Assembly (NCBI GenBank): GCA_028023455.1
Contig: JAQFVV010006216.1
Span: forward strand, 5,164,877 to 5,228,876
DNA length: 64,000 nucleotides
Reading direction: 5' to 3'
Origin: Epiperipatus broadwayi
Taxonomy: Eukaryota; Onychophora; Udeonychophora; Euonychophora; Peripatidae
The notes below the pieces were generated by a model. That model was not told the DNA's origin. It searched no databases and was given only the letters and a program-made list of their open reading frames with translations. Position numbers and translations under genes: made by a program. The number at the start of each line of letters is the position of its first letter. The stretch's first letter is position 1. Of the stretch, positions 36,156 to 49,582 are shown piece by piece.

Positions 36156-37840
36156 TATATATATATCAAACATTTTCAGTTTTGCTTATGTAAAGATAGA
36201 CATAAGACACAATAAGTGAATTATTCTGAAAGCTATCTAATATTACTCACATTTCAACCTTGGAAACCATGCAAAGCCCAATAATAATTGGAATACATTT
36301 TTAAAACACAGAACCTCCCCCCCTCTTTAAAATATGCTTAGCAATATATATAAATAATTTATATTAACTGCAATTTATAAAAAAATTGTTATTCTTTTGT
36401 TAATCATTCTTTAAAAAAAGTTATTGTTTATGGAGTGATTGTTATATATATATATAATTGATGTATTTACACTAATTGGAATATAATTTGTTTCATTTTT
36501 TTTAACAAACAGGAATTTGTTTTGCAAAATTTAAAATATTTATATTCTTTTTGACAGTACTGATCTAGTCAGCTATCTATGTTTCTATTTTCTCTTTAAT
36601 TTACTTTTAAAAAATGTATTTTTAAATTTTTAAAATTAAGTTAGTTATCATTTTAACTTTCCTCAATAATAAAGCTCATAAGTCATCACAATTGCAACTT
36701 GAAAAAGTCAATTAAGGAACTCACTATTGATTTCCTTAAAGCTTTTATTTTAATTCAAATTATAAGCTAGAAAACAACAAATCATGTATGTCTAGAAAGT
36801 GATAAAATATTATGGGATGGAACTGCCCATTATGCAAACATGATTCCAGATATGATTATCATCTCAAATTAACTTCATGCAGACCACTATAGTAAAAAAT
36901 TTACAATGCACTACAACCAAACAAAGAAATTCTCTTAGCATGGGAAAGTTAGCTATAAAAATGTCTGAGTCACCAACAAGAAGATCCACATGGTGACTGA
37001 AGATTATTCGATGAACTACATTTAGTTCATGTAAAGGAACTTTCTTAAAAGCAAAGATACTCAGATGTTTCACAGTGTGAACTACAAGACTTTGAACTAT
37101 AACTAGACTACACTGGATTAATATCTCAAATTATATTTTTATAATTCTTTTTTATTCTTATTTTGCTTGTCAAATTGTTTTTTTAAACAGAGAATCAACC
37201 CATTCAACCATCAATTATTCTAGAGGAAAGGTAAACCATCAATTCTATTTTTTATTTTTCATTTCATAATAAAATTTAGATGCAGCTTACCAAACTTATC
37301 CAATATTAAACTCTCACACTTTGACAGTTACAATATTTTTATGTTCAATGTTTGTGTTCATTTAATTTAATTATTTGTTATTTGGAATGAATGACTAAAC
37401 CTTTGGATGATTGGTCTGTCCTATCATAGATTTATATGACATTAGAATAGGAGGGGGTTCAGAAAATAAGAGCAACCTTCAACAAATTATAAAATATGGA
37501 TAGACAGATCAGAAATTAATGAGCAATTGATAGTACAAATTTTAGTTAACAATGTTAATTGTTAAAATATAGGTCTTTTTATATAGTGTAATCGATGTAA
37601 AGTTGAAAATATTAAATTAGAATGGTGAATGGCCATCATTTGTAGGGATCAAAGGTAGGGGTTACTAAATATTTAATGAACATAAATGAAGAATGATCAT
37701 ACTTGCACAATTATTAAATTAATCAAAACACATTATTTTTGTTGTAAAACAATGATGGAGGGAAACCATTATCAAAATTAATTTCTTAATTATTAAATAT
37801 TAAATTAAATTAGTTGTTTGTCATTTGAGTTTTCTATTTT
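36156..37840. other. AT-rich DNA without recognisable genes
   Basis: No supported coding or RNA features; the short frame at 36864-37073 (minus) shows no domain. Confidence 0.5.
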
Positions 37841-38163
37841 CCAATAAATGACACTATACACATATTCAATAAACACATCAGTTACAGAATAAATTTAACT
37901 TGAAATAGAGTATGTGTACATTCTTCCTGAGTTTGAATTCTGTGGTATAGCAAGGATCAAGAAGAGGTGAAGTAAAGGAAGTTGTGTAAGTGTGAAATTC
38001 ATCCCACTCAATCAGTAATTATCATAGAATAACTTCATAAAACCCAGGTAAATCATCAGATAACTGACTTGCCTTATCAGGTTTAATGCCATACCTTGAA
38101 GACCAAATGGGTGGCCACAGTTAGATACACTTCTCCTAGAGTAAAAGATCATCCTGTTACATA

Positions 38164-38508
38164 TGCTGCCCAAATCTGTAGGGCTCTTAAATAAGAGCAT
38201 GGCAGCATATATTCCATCCCATTACATATGGCATCCAACATGTTGGACATGAATTCAGATGGTTGTCATAACAAACCTAGTAAAATAGATGCAATGATTA
38301 GTTATAATTTCAAAGCCATAAGTTGTTATGAATCTGATCATATATATATTCCAATCTGTTATATATGGTGCATCCAATCATTGGGCATGAATCACATATA
38401 TTAAGATTACAAGTTTTGGCATGACCCATTACATATGGCACCGAACAGTAGGGGGCCCAAAAATATATGATTATATTATTGTATACATATGGTTTCAAAC
38501 TTTAGGAG
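38164..38508 (+). repeat. Array of five primer-binding-site-like modules
   Basis: Units start at 38164, 38229, 38366, 38436 and 38490. Each is preceded by T(G/A)TTACATA or a close variant, i.e. an LTR-end-like TACA plus TA. Each resembles a tRNA-Lys complementary site TGGCGCCCAACGTGGGGC. The best pieces are TGCCCAAATCTGTAGGGCTC in unit 1, TGGCATCCAACATGTTGG in unit 2 and TGGCACCGAACAGTAGGGGG in unit 4. The 137-bp gap between units 2 and 3 may hide a decayed sixth unit. Confidence 0.55.
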
Positions 38509-38859
38509 CTCAAAATCATATGAATGTTTTATGATATGCTAATAGTTTTAATATGTGATTAATGGAAACTAGACAAATAACAAACAGCAATAAACAGATA
38601 CCAATAAAATAGTCATGTAGTCAGGCAAATAAACAAAGCATTAAATGGGATATAAAGTAGTATGTTAAATAAATAAATAAACAAAATGATCAAATCAAAA
38701 TTAAATCATAACTCATGTTAAATGCATGATAGCAGGAAAGTCTCTACAGTTCTATTAAATTGCTTGACATGTATAGAAAGAATTAGTTTGAGATAAAATT
38801 GCATAAAGCTATTTTACAGACAAAAATAATAAAATATAATAGATATATATCAGATGATA

Positions 38860-40265
38860 ACTAGGAGTAAAATTAAAGCAATGGAATTAGAAAATAGTAC
38901 AGAAGTTAGAAAGGAAATTGAATGGGAAGAATAAAGAAATATCTGGGGGGGACTGTCTCAGAAATAATCCAACTAAATGATCCTAATCTCAACCAGATGA
39001 TGATAATGATGCAACAAATGTTTATTAACATGAATACAGATTTATCTACTAAAATATAAAACGGAATGCTGATTTATCTAATAAATTAGACAAACCAAGT
39101 GCAGGATATTGATAAAAGAAATCACAAGTGTCAAATTAGACTCACTGAATTTGGGAAACAAATAGAAAACAAAATTGATGATAAATTAATTGATATGACA
39201 CATACTTATGATAATTTGAAAATTGGAATGGTAAAAAAACCAACAACAACATCAATTACAACTGAATAAAGAAATAGAAAAAATACATTTAGAAGTAAAT
39301 CATTCCATGGAAGAACAAAATAGCAGGATGAAGAATTATGAGAAGAAAGCTAGATCTATAGAAAATGATAACAGTACTATAGGAATCAGACAAAATTCAA
39401 TTGAAGCTGAACTCACTCAAAACAGGGACACTATCGAAAAAATAATTGAAAATCAGAATGATCTACAAAGCCAAATAGAGAATGTGAACAGCTCGATGAG
39501 CCAAAAATTTGAGAACCTAGAAACAGGTCCAAGATGTTCAAAAGGTTAAACTATCTGAAAGTGAATGTGATTTAAACACAAAAACTAGATTTTATTTTTT
39601 TTTAAAATTAATAGTATAGATATCAAACAATAGTGCAGATGATCCATATGAGGTATACAAATAAATAGGGGATTTACCGCAAATATGTAGCATAAAAGAA
39701 ACAATTTTCACAGGAAACAGGAAAATTACCAACAATCAAATTATAAAACCACCTATAAATGCCTCAAACGAAGTCAGTGTTAGGAACAATGTTACACAAA
39801 TGAGTTCCATTAATCTGTTTGTAAGGATAAAAACATTTAAAGAATCCACAAATGAGATCCCACTCAGACATATAAAAGTCTCGATCTATATTTTTCAGTC
39901 AACAATAATTTATTAGAGGGTAAAAAATTAATCATAGCCTAGAGCCATTGGCAAGGCAATGCACTATCATAGTGGGAATCGTTGTTTCAAACCCCATCCA
40001 CATATGATGATTATCAAGCCTTGTTAATAAAAAACATTTGGAACAAGGATAAACAAGAAGCATTATTATACCAATTGCTACAGGAAAAGTACAGAAACAC
40101 CACTGGAGAAACCCTGACAAAGTTTTTTAGGTGACAAGTAGCCAAATTAAAAATGTTAAATATATATCACTTGAATGAAAAACAGATAATAAGAATAGTA
40201 AAATATAACCTTCCATTAAGAATAGAGTAATCTCTACTTTACATAAACACACAAAATATACATGA
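38860..40265 (+). pseudogene. gag relic with capsid-like segment
   Basis: The N-terminal part has TVSEIIQLNDPNLNQMM, homologous to the gag of the 24-kb element. The open stretch 39307-39549 is a long coiled coil rich in Glu, Asn and Gln with repeated IEN.ND.QSQIEN-type heptads. Near 40015-40230 a frame reads YQLLQEKYRNTTGETLTKFF, then LNIYHLNEKQIIRIVKYNL. This matches the general retrotransposon gag capsid pattern (GE-L--F, then an L-E--II----L helix). Stops and frameshifts are present throughout. Confidence 0.65.
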
Positions 40266-40546
40266 AATTAAGTGCTCACTGTTTCGAAATATTGGCATAT
40301 GAAATATAATAAGCATTTAAAATAAAATAAGCAAAGAAATATAGACACAACCCAGTGATATAACTTTAAACTAAATAATTTACTTTGAAGTGAATGGAAA
40401 ATATAAATAAGTCAAATTATTTGAACTTTAACACATTAAATTTTGATAGCAATTGACATATTTAAAATATTAAATGGATTTTAAGTTTTGATTACATTTA
40501 GATTTATCATTATTTTAAAAAGAGAGTTAGCTAACTTATATAGATA
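40266..40546. other. AT-rich spacer
   Basis: No features seen. Confidence 0.5.
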
Positions 40547-40800
40547 TTGTTTACATTTACACAGAATTACACAGAGCTCTGCGGTTTGAAAAATAAAACG
40601 GTACCAGTATTATTTATCTGGACTGCAAGTTCTTGGCTGTTGGTTTGGTTTAGTTTGACTGGGCGGCATCATCTTTCCAATTCTGTGAGACTGATCTCTG
40701 CTAGTGGCATGATGGTGGTTCAGGCATTTCGACGAGAGAAACCCCGTTCTCCCACGGAGTAACAGCAACAAGATGCCCGCTTTTAGCCGGACATGTTAAA
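40547..40800. other. GC-richer, CpG-containing patch
   Basis: A sharp local rise in G+C with several CpG dinucleotides (GGGCGGC, TTCGACGAG, CCCACGG, GCCCGC, GCCGG) in an otherwise A/T-rich region. A 71-codon frame crosses it but shows no domain. It could be a young repeat or the 5' end of a gene; no matching copy was found in this window. Confidence 0.4.
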
Positions 40801-43800
40801 CATTAACAATTGTGAAGACTGGTTGCAATTCTCACTAACAATATGGCTCTCCTTTCCTTGTTAAAAAAAATACAGAGTATTTATGTGTTTTTCCTTATCG
40901 GAATCTATCGCCTCAAGACTCACTAAACTCAGGAATTTAATTAAATAATTTTCAATTTATAATCCAGATCTTAGATAACTTATGTTAGAAACATTCCATA
41001 AGCTATTATTATAATTAAGATTTTTCGTTGCAAACAATTGTCCAATTTAGATTATAAAATAACATAATCTTATCTAAGGAGATTTTAATTAGTAAATTTT
41101 GAACTAGTTTTACTTTTTACGAATTCCAGGAGTGGTCGTTAATGACACTTGTTTACAATCAAAAATCTTTTTAATTACTTGACCAGCTTTTATTTTTATC
41201 TTACATTAAAAACAACCTTTTAACAATTTTTTTAAAACGAAAACATTTTTAACATATTTATTTAAAATAATTTACAAACATATTTTGATATAGCTTTTAA
41301 ATATATTTTCGAGAAACTTTTTCCCTGAAATATATTTAAAGCAAGAAATCTTTTAACAATTTTTAAAGACATTTAATATTATTTTTAGATAACAGCTTTT
41401 ACATATTTTAAATCATGTCTTTCTTCTATATAGCACAGATTATATATCCACATACGGAATTACAATATTAAACAACAAAATTAATAATTTACTTCTAACT
41501 TAAATAATAGAATAAACATTTTTAGAAATATTAAATCAATTTAGTACGCTATAATTTTCCTAATCCTATCTAATTATAGCGTTGGTTCGCACGCAAATAT
41601 ATAATACTGTTTATACAGACATGAACGAATTTTAAATTTATTAACATTTAAATAGGTTCGAACTTAGCACAGATGAGAGTGTCATTAGGTTTGATGGTGA
41701 AACGATAGGGGCTTGGAAAGTTATCGTTTCAATTGGAATTAATTTATTTAATATTTCCTGTTATAAAAGGATATCGGCATCCACTGCTTTTAAAATAATG
41801 TCATTGATAATATTAACAGTATTATCTAGAATCAGAAAACATTTTATTTCCGATAATCATTTGAAATATATATTATACTGACCAAATTTATGAATTTAAT
41901 TGGATTATTTGGAGCTTATGGAATATAAATATTTTAACTATTATGCTTCTCTGGAAAATATAAGGATTTTATACAGGTTGTATGTAAATATATATTTTAT
42001 GTATTTGTTCATTTATATTAGATTTTATTGTTATTATTGGTTATTATCTTCTACATTAATAAATTATCCATTCACAATATAAAAGCAAAAGAAAGTTTAA
42101 ATCTTAATCTCAGTATGATTTTTTCTAAATTCAATATTTAGAAATTTACATTAAAGTCTGATATGTTTACTTGTTGACTGTATATTATTTTTATACATAT
42201 ATCGTGAGTATTGAAAAATCTAAATGAATATATATTATAACATTAGTTTATTGTCACTGTATTTTGTAAATAAGGAAAACAAATAAACATACATAGTCTT
42301 AACCAACAAAATATCACATGCTACTGTCAATAGATAATCTTGTTTTACATTAATTTATTTACCAAAGTAAATTATCATATAGTATAAATGTTATATAATT
42401 ATTATTAGCTTTCTTTTTAGTTGTGTATTTGTTTAACAACACTTTTATTTTTACATGGATTCTATTATATTACATGATAAATATAAGATAGATAAATTTC
42501 TGTTTTTGCAAGTATCTATCTTTTTTAATAGTAGTTCACATGAAAGAGATACTTAGCAATGTTTAACAAGAATGTGTATCACAATCTATTTCATTATTAA
42601 TATTATCATTTTATTAGTAGTTAATTAAATAAATAAATTCGATTTAGAGATCATTTTAATTAGGCATGCACATCTATTGCTAATGTAATTTTAAATATGT
42701 AGAGGCTACATATTAATTTATATCTTATACTTCTTACATTAAATAATTATGAAACAAACAAGAATCCAGCAATTGGATTGGTAAGTGTGTATATAGTTAT
42801 ATAGTATTATCTTTTATATATTTGGTATATAATGAGATATTATTTTATATAGCGCGAATGTTTATTTATGTAATAGTATTAGCGATTAAGCCAATGCACA
42901 TGCGCTTTAAAGAGATTATATAAATGAATACTCAATTTTCAGACACGAGATATAGTATTTTTAATTATTATGTAATCTAGATGTAACTAATATTTAATAA
43001 ATCAGTACTTGGTGATTTCAACAGGTACATACTTAAATATATAAATCTAGTTATTATACCAATTGATTTTATTTAAACTATATTATATATGTGCAGGTGT
43101 GTGGAAGCCTGTACAGTGTATTAAAATTAAATAGATTTTGGTAATATACTTAATTTAATTAAATGACAGTAAAATCCTAAATGATATTTTAAAGCTTTAT
43201 CTATGATAGGATGATAAATAAATTCAAAGGTGATTTAATTTTTTGTTTAGTTTATCTAAATTATTTTAATTTAGAAACAAATAATTCCATTGAAAGAATA
43301 TAATTTAAGGGATATTATTGTTATAGTATGTATATCATTACAAATTCATAGTTGGCTAATATAACTTTATAGATATTAGGATAGCCATTTATCTAGTATT
43401 CTTTTAGGTAGGTATTTCAACAGAAAATAGTTAAAGTATTATCTTAGATTGAAATAGATTAAGTGATTTATTATAGTTATAAGTTTGGCAACTGATCATA
43501 AGATCATTATTAATATTTTAATAGCCATTTACAGTATATATTTTATATAAAATTATATTTGAGCTAGTCTAATAAATTTTAAGGCATAAATATTTTGTTA
43601 CATTTAGAGTAAATAAGGGCTATTATGATTAAATATTATTCCATAATTTTAAATTATTATTTGTCAGATATCTATTATTACAATTTGTTATTTAACTAAG
43701 AAGAGAATGTTTTTATATTGGTATATAATTAATAGCTGTGTACATTGACATTTGATCATATTAACTATTATGATGTAGTTCATTCAAACTTGGAAGTTGT

Positions 43801-44005
43801 TAATATGGTATATATTTAGTTAGAGAATTAAGTTTCTGATATTCACATCTGCTTAAGAAAAGATTTTTGACAATACAATGAATATTATAATCGGTCACAA
43901 TTTAGTGACTAATATTTAAGCTTTGTTGAGTAAAATATATTCTATTACAATATATATTTATATACATATACTACCATATATATATACTGAAACATTCACA
44001 ATCTG
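40801..44005. other. AT-rich DNA, possibly intronic
   Basis: No supported exon. If the exon at 44880 belongs to a plus-strand gene, this is likely intron or upstream DNA. The frame at 41900-42082 is Tyr/Phe/Ile-rich and typical of AT-rich chance ORFs. Confidence 0.45.
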
Positions 44006-44315
44006 ATTTAATGAATAATATTTCTGAAGTGTAATTTTTACTATACCAGTCTCCCACAAGGTAGGGACTGATTTCTATCTGCTTTTAACACCTTGTAGAG
44101 GAGTGTAATTATAAACATATAACCAGATATGTGAAAAAGATATATGATCATCAAGATTCTTGTTTCATGCTGAACTGGCACCTATCGGTTGGCCCAGATA
44201 ATATTCTCTTACCCATAATGTTATATGGTCAGTACATATCAGATAGAAACGAGTTCCTACTTTGTGGGAGAGTGGTGTAGTGAAAATTAGACTATAGAAA
44301 TATTATTCATTAAAT
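44006..44315. repeat. Inverted repeat with 76-bp arms
   Basis: Arms 44006-44081 and 44240-44315 are imperfect inverted copies that include CCAGTCTCCCACAAGGTAGG versus CCTACTTTGTGGGAGAGTGG. The 158-bp centre holds a copy of the dispersed repeat also seen at 16470-16565 (TTTCATGCTGAACTGGC, TTGGCCCAGATAAT). No coding content. Confidence 0.75.
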
Positions 44316-44464
44316 GGATAATTTCTAGTCTAATGAATGACTAATAAAAGTTATCAATGTACTTCCATTAAGTAGTTTGTGTCAAAGTTGTGAGGGCAGT
44401 AAGTTTGACACTTCTCAATTAACTGTAGTAATTTCCTTTTTATATATACTGAACAATGATAAAG

Positions 44465-44545
44465 ATATGTGTAAGAGAATATAATCTGAGCCAACTGGTG
44501 AGTGCTGGTGCAGCATGAAATGTGCATCTTGGGGATCTTTTTTTT
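44465..44545 (-). repeat. Inverted copy of the dispersed repeat
   Basis: GAGAATATAATCTGAGCCAA and CAGCATGAAA are the complements of the central segment of 44150-44230. Confidence 0.65.
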
Positions 44546-44554
44546 TTCACGTCT

Positions 44555-44775
44555 TTAGTTATATGTTTATAAGTACATCCCTTTGCAAAAAATTAAAAGC
44601 AGATAGCTTTGGTTATATGTTTATAATTACATCCCTATGCAAAGAATTAAAAGCAGATAGAAACCAGATATTACCTTATGTGTGAGTGGTATAGTGAAAA
44701 TTACAGAAATTATTCATTAAAGGGATCATATCTAATCTAATGAATGACTAATAAAAATTATTGATATACTCATAG
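44555..44775 (+). repeat. Tandem and duplicated right-arm units
   Basis: Two tandem units of about 55-60 bp (TTATATGTTTATAA..TACATCCCT..GCAAA, ending AATTAAAAGCAGATAG) are followed by a direct repeat of the right arm of 44240-44360 (GAGTGGTATAGTGAAAATTA, then CTAATGAATGACTAATAAAA). Confidence 0.65.
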
Positions 44776-44879
44776 TCTGATTATTCATTCTATTTTCTGA
44801 AGATGTATTTATTTATGAAAAAGTCTATATATATTATTTTCTCCAAATAAACTCTTTTTTAATTCTTTTTTTTTTCTAG

Positions 44880-45520
44880 AACCATCTAATATTACAAGTA
44901 CTCCAATTGTTTTAGGAAAACAAAATACTACTTCAACTCCTGCTGATTTATCAAACAGTCATTTATCAAATTTTATTCCACAAGACATAACACCAATTCC
45001 TCCAATATCAAATGACAACCTGATAGTACCTGTACAAGAAGAAAATAAAAACATGGAAAAAAATTTAAAAACTTTAAATTCAGCAATAAATTCATTTAAT
45101 TTCACTGATTTAAAAATACAAAAAGGAATTCAAAATAATGAAAAAAGCAATTTAAATACAATGCCTTCATCTTTTAAAGGCAAATTAGTTAACAATTTTA
45201 AAAAATTACCAGAAACTAACCATTTTATTCAACCCTATAAAAACAAAGATTTAAATCAATTTAATTTTAATAACGATAAACATTTTATCAGTGAAGATAA
45301 CAATTCAAAATTTAACTTTATGCTTTCTCCTGTAGATTCTAAAAATTCAGATAAAAGAGAAAGCTTTGATTTTTTTCAACAAAAATCATCTCCAAATCAT
45401 GCTCCGTTAATGCTCTTTGAATCTAACTCGGAGAAAGTTAATAATTCTCCTCCATCAACTTTTTTTTTTTCATTTATGAATCAATCATCTTTAGAAAAGA
45501 ATAGATTTAATTTATTTTAA
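44880..45520 (+). CDS. Terminal coding exon of an unidentified host gene
   Basis: An excellent 3' splice site (long T run then CTAG, AG at 44878-44879) precedes an open frame read from 44882 to the TAA at 45518-45520, about 212 codons; the first two exon bases finish a codon from the previous exon. The protein part is intrinsically disordered: rich in Asn, Ser, Lys and Pro, with Ser/Thr-Pro sites (STPIV, ITPIPPIS, LSPVDS, SSPNHAP, NSPPST) and Phe-containing short motifs (FNFTD, FNFMLS, FDFFQQ, FFFSFM), ending in NRFNLF. Codon usage and the absence of low-complexity frame bias set it apart from neighbouring chance ORFs. AATAAA follows at 45521-45526 as a possible polyadenylation signal. I do not recognise the family. 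Upstream exons were not found, so the rest may lie in unrecognised small exons or before the gag relic. Confidence 0.65.
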
Positions 45521-48500
45521 AATAAATATATGGCAATTTATTAGTTTTATATAGAGATAATTTTCAAAATTGTTAATTTTATATATTTGGATCTTTTTTC
45601 TATTTTAAACTTTTTAAAATTATACAGAAGTTTTTGCATCATTTTTGTTTTAAGTGATATTATTATCAAATAAAAACAGTTAAAAGTAATATTTATTTCA
45701 ATCATTAATACTTTTTTTTCATCATACAAATTAAAATTTTTATATTTTATAAAGGTACTTTATTGCATTAATATAATATTTTTATTTCTCCATATTCTAA
45801 ATAATAAATAATTAGTACTTTTTAACAATTCTTGATGTATTTTTCCTTGCTATTTATTATATTAAAATGTTTGTATGGTTTCTAAAGTATTATTTTAAAT
45901 TTTAATTATTAAAAAAAATCAATTAAGATAAAGTCATAGTTAAAAAAGACTGTAAATAACTGTTAGTCAGTCTAAGTAAATAAAGCATATAATAAGATTT
46001 TAGATTTCTTAATTTTAATATATAATTTATATATAAAAAAATCAAAATAGGGATTCCCACAATATAATCCAAAGTAAAATTATATTATTAGTAAATATAG
46101 AAATTTAAAAAAAAAACTGTTCAACCATTTACATGCTGAATAACAAAAGAATGCCAGTTATATTTTTCAGCACTTAATATTTTATAATCTAAAGACTATT
46201 TTAAAAACAAAACACTCATCAAATATAGTACATTTTAAAGTTTAAAATATAAATATTTTTTTAATATTCTAAAATGAATCCAAAGTGTTCATGTATTTAT
46301 TTGTTCTCTATCAGATCCCATTCATCATTCTAGATTCCTTTCTATAAATCTGTATCTTTTCAAATTCTTTAAAAATATTTAATTCTTAAAACTATTATTC
46401 ATTTCTGTATCTTTTCTTTCAAGTATCTTTATTTCCTCTAATATATCTTACATTATTCTTAAAACTCATTTTCTTAATTTCTTTAACAATGATTCCTAAC
46501 TTTAACTCTTTAGTTTGCTCTCACAACTATTTTTCAAACTTATATATCAAGTCCTGCCAATCATTTCTCCTTTGCTATAGTTTCTTCAAATACAAAGCTA
46601 TGCTATAAACAAATACTTACTACATTTTTTTTATCTTTCAATTATTTATAAAAGTAAACATGTAATGTTTTAATTACTCTTTTCATCAAACAATCATTAA
46701 ATTTTATTTGAAAACAATATATGTATGATAATAAATAATAAATGATTCAATGTTAAGAGATTACATTATTCAAAATAGAAAATCAAACAAACAAAAAAAA
46801 GTAGATCATAAAATAAATCAATATACACATTTTATATATAATGTTTGGAAAGTGGTTCTAAAAAGATTTGATGAGGTGAGGGAGGGGAGGGAATAATGTA
46901 GAGGACTCTGGTTTCATATGATATTGACTTCAAATTAGTTCTCCTGCATATTTTAAAACAGTTGTAAAGTGGCATTCTTGTAAACTTGGTGATGAAATAT
47001 TTTTATATTAATTTATAACTTGCTATATGACAAATATCAAATTTGGCATGCATAATACAAACTACACGAAAATATTTACTAAATATAGTTGCTGGGTAAT
47101 TTCTGGATAATCTAAATACAATATTAAAAAAAAAACAGTCTTATATTTGATGTGTTGATTCAGCTATTACTCAAATCATTCAAACTCTTAAAAGATGCGA
47201 ATCTATTTTTACATTCTATCTAATATACAGGTAGTTAGCTGTTCATTAAAATTATCAAAATCTGCATATATAAGAAATTATTCTTCACTAGTTTAACTCA
47301 CGGTATTAATAGTTAATAGAAATTATTATATCTCAAAGACAGTATGATATTTGGTATTATAGAAATCGAGACATAATAAATGCAGAAAAATGTTTTAAAA
47401 GATTCGAACTATTCCGGATTATTATAAAAAATTGCTGTGAACAAAAATAAAAATCAATAAGTGCATTTGAAAAAGTTATCGCTCTTCTTGGAAAACCGTA
47501 TACTTATATGATATAGCTTAAACTTTTGGATAAAATGCTGCAGAAAGATTTTTAAGCGTTTTTTTTTTTTGTTCTTTTCAAGAGTTTGTTTTATAAAAAT
47601 CTTCGAAGGCCTTATTTGTTTATATTGCCAAAATACATACATATTTTAAAAAAAAGGAAAAACTATGGAAACATTGCTCATGAAGTGTGTGTCCTAGATG
47701 AATTCATTCCCCATTGTTTAGCTCATATTAAAAATATTTAAAAAGATGAACTAAGGGAATGGAATATCACATTAATAATATTTTTTTGTTGTTGTTATTG
47801 TTCATGTTATCAAGGGTTTTATATATGAATTTTATATATTAATAAGGTATATTTTTATGACATAAATTTATAATAGATTTGTAAACAGAAAATGATATAC
47901 ACAATTGTTTTTACAGATTGGACTAAAATTTAATATTACGCTAAGCTTTACAAGATAGAGATACTCATCTCTTACATGTATGAATAATTTATTATGGGTA
48001 AACAGACAGAGAGTCACTCATTGAAGGTGGAATAATAGTTCTTCATGATAACATAGTTATTTTATATTATAGAATTACCATATACGCATTTTATATTTAT
48101 TACAGTTTGCCTATAATCAGTATGTCCAAGTTAGGGTATAATCTGCCATGTTTCTTTAATTGTGTGTGGTATTTCTTGATATAGCTATATTTTATAATAA
48201 TTTTAAAATATTTCCAAGTCGTTTGACTTATAAAATGTTGGCTTGTTTATTACACTATCAGTATTGCATTAGGATGTGAAATATTTATCTTTAGCTTTAA
48301 TGTGAAAATTATGTTTATCTTGCCATTGTAGTGATAAAGATTTGTGAGAGTACATCTGATGAATATATGAAATATAAAGCTGCTTTAAACACTGTGTTAT
48401 GTATAGGATGCCTGGGCAGAGAGAGAATAGTCTCACCCATCACTTACACCATGAGGGGATTATTTTATTGAGGCTAGTAAATAAAGCATGCTTAAGTAGC

Positions 48501-49582
48501 ATCGTCAATTCCTAGAGAGAGGGTTATTTTTAAGGCACATATTTTGTTTCCCTGTGTTGAGACAAGGTTCACTCATATATATCCAGAAAAGAAGTATGGG
48601 AATCTGCCATATTATCACACAATGAGGTAATGTTGTTGTGAAGAGCCTCTTTTAGTATCTTATCCTTTAGGAGGATGTGGAGTGATTTTCTCACTGGGTA
48701 TGGTGAAGATATTTTGTGTATTTTAAAAATTTGTATGGCAATGATAAGATAAAGTTAGTTAATGACACTTGTTGTCTATAGCATTTAGTGAAGTCAAATA
48801 GGGTATGAGTCAGACTGTGACAACTTATGGATAAGCCAATAAAACTTATCAACAAAACTTATTAATAATTATAAGACTTAGTTTATGCATAGCATAACAG
48901 GGTATACACACATACGTACTGTCATTGATGTTCATCAAGCAGTAATTCACCGATGGATTGGTAAAGCCTTTTTATAATCAGTATGATTGTTTATGGACAT
49001 AGGCAGGATTAATATCATGTATACATCTGACTCTCAATGTCTGTACCCATATTTAGAATATTCTTTAGGTTAAATAATAAAGATCTAACTGTATGGTTAA
49101 CTAATTTCATATTAATATTATTAAACAAATTATATTAAAGAATAATTCTTATAATTGTGCTTAATATGATAATTGCCATTATCATATTCTTATATACAAC
49201 TAAGAAAGCTATAGTGAAAAATGCTGCTTCAAGCATTGAGTTTAAATATTAAGTTTGTCAATTACCTTTATAATTTAGAAAATACTCTTATCTTGGATTG
49301 TAATGCTTGTTTATGCCAAGAAGTGTAAGATACCTGTTTTATAATACACAATAGTGAAAACCTAATTAACAATTATGGGAACCATAAGGGTATTATGATA
49401 TTTTATTATTTTATTCCCCATATATGTCATTAAAGAAAATACCTTGTTTCATATATGTTTTCTGGAAATAGATGTTTAACTGTTTATAAGGTTAAGAAAA
49501 TGTAAATAAATCTTGCTATTTTGAAATTGTTGTCTGTGGTATTATTGCTAGCATCACCCACATCATTATTATTGTTATTGCT
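45521..49582. other. AT-rich DNA after the host exon
   Basis: Mostly without recognisable features. A pyrimidine-rich stretch at 46300-46620 would read on the minus strand as a lysine/glutamate-rich, stop-riddled sequence that could be another gag-like relic, but I cannot support this. The minus frame at 47454-47642 (Lys-rich) shows no known domain. Confidence 0.45.

Larger units (their letters stand above)
37841..40265 (+). mobile_element. Second gag-bearing LTR-element relic of the same family
   Basis: A left part (about 37841-38161) shares short blocks with the LTR 3' end of the 24-kb element (TTCTTCCTGAGTTTGAA near 37920; ending CCTGTTACA). A PBS-like array follows at 38164-38508, then a broken gag at 38860-40265. 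No 3' LTR or pol was located, so the right edge is set at the end of recognisable gag. Confidence 0.6.

Noticed and set aside
38164-38508. CRISPR-like array
   Set aside because: Unit spacing is irregular, units are diverged and no constant direct repeats are present; the context is a eukaryotic retrotransposon.
48354-48372. CTGATGA followed closely by GAAA, resembling a hammerhead ribozyme core
   Set aside because: Only five bases separate the two core parts, leaving no stem II, and no stem I/III pairing was found.
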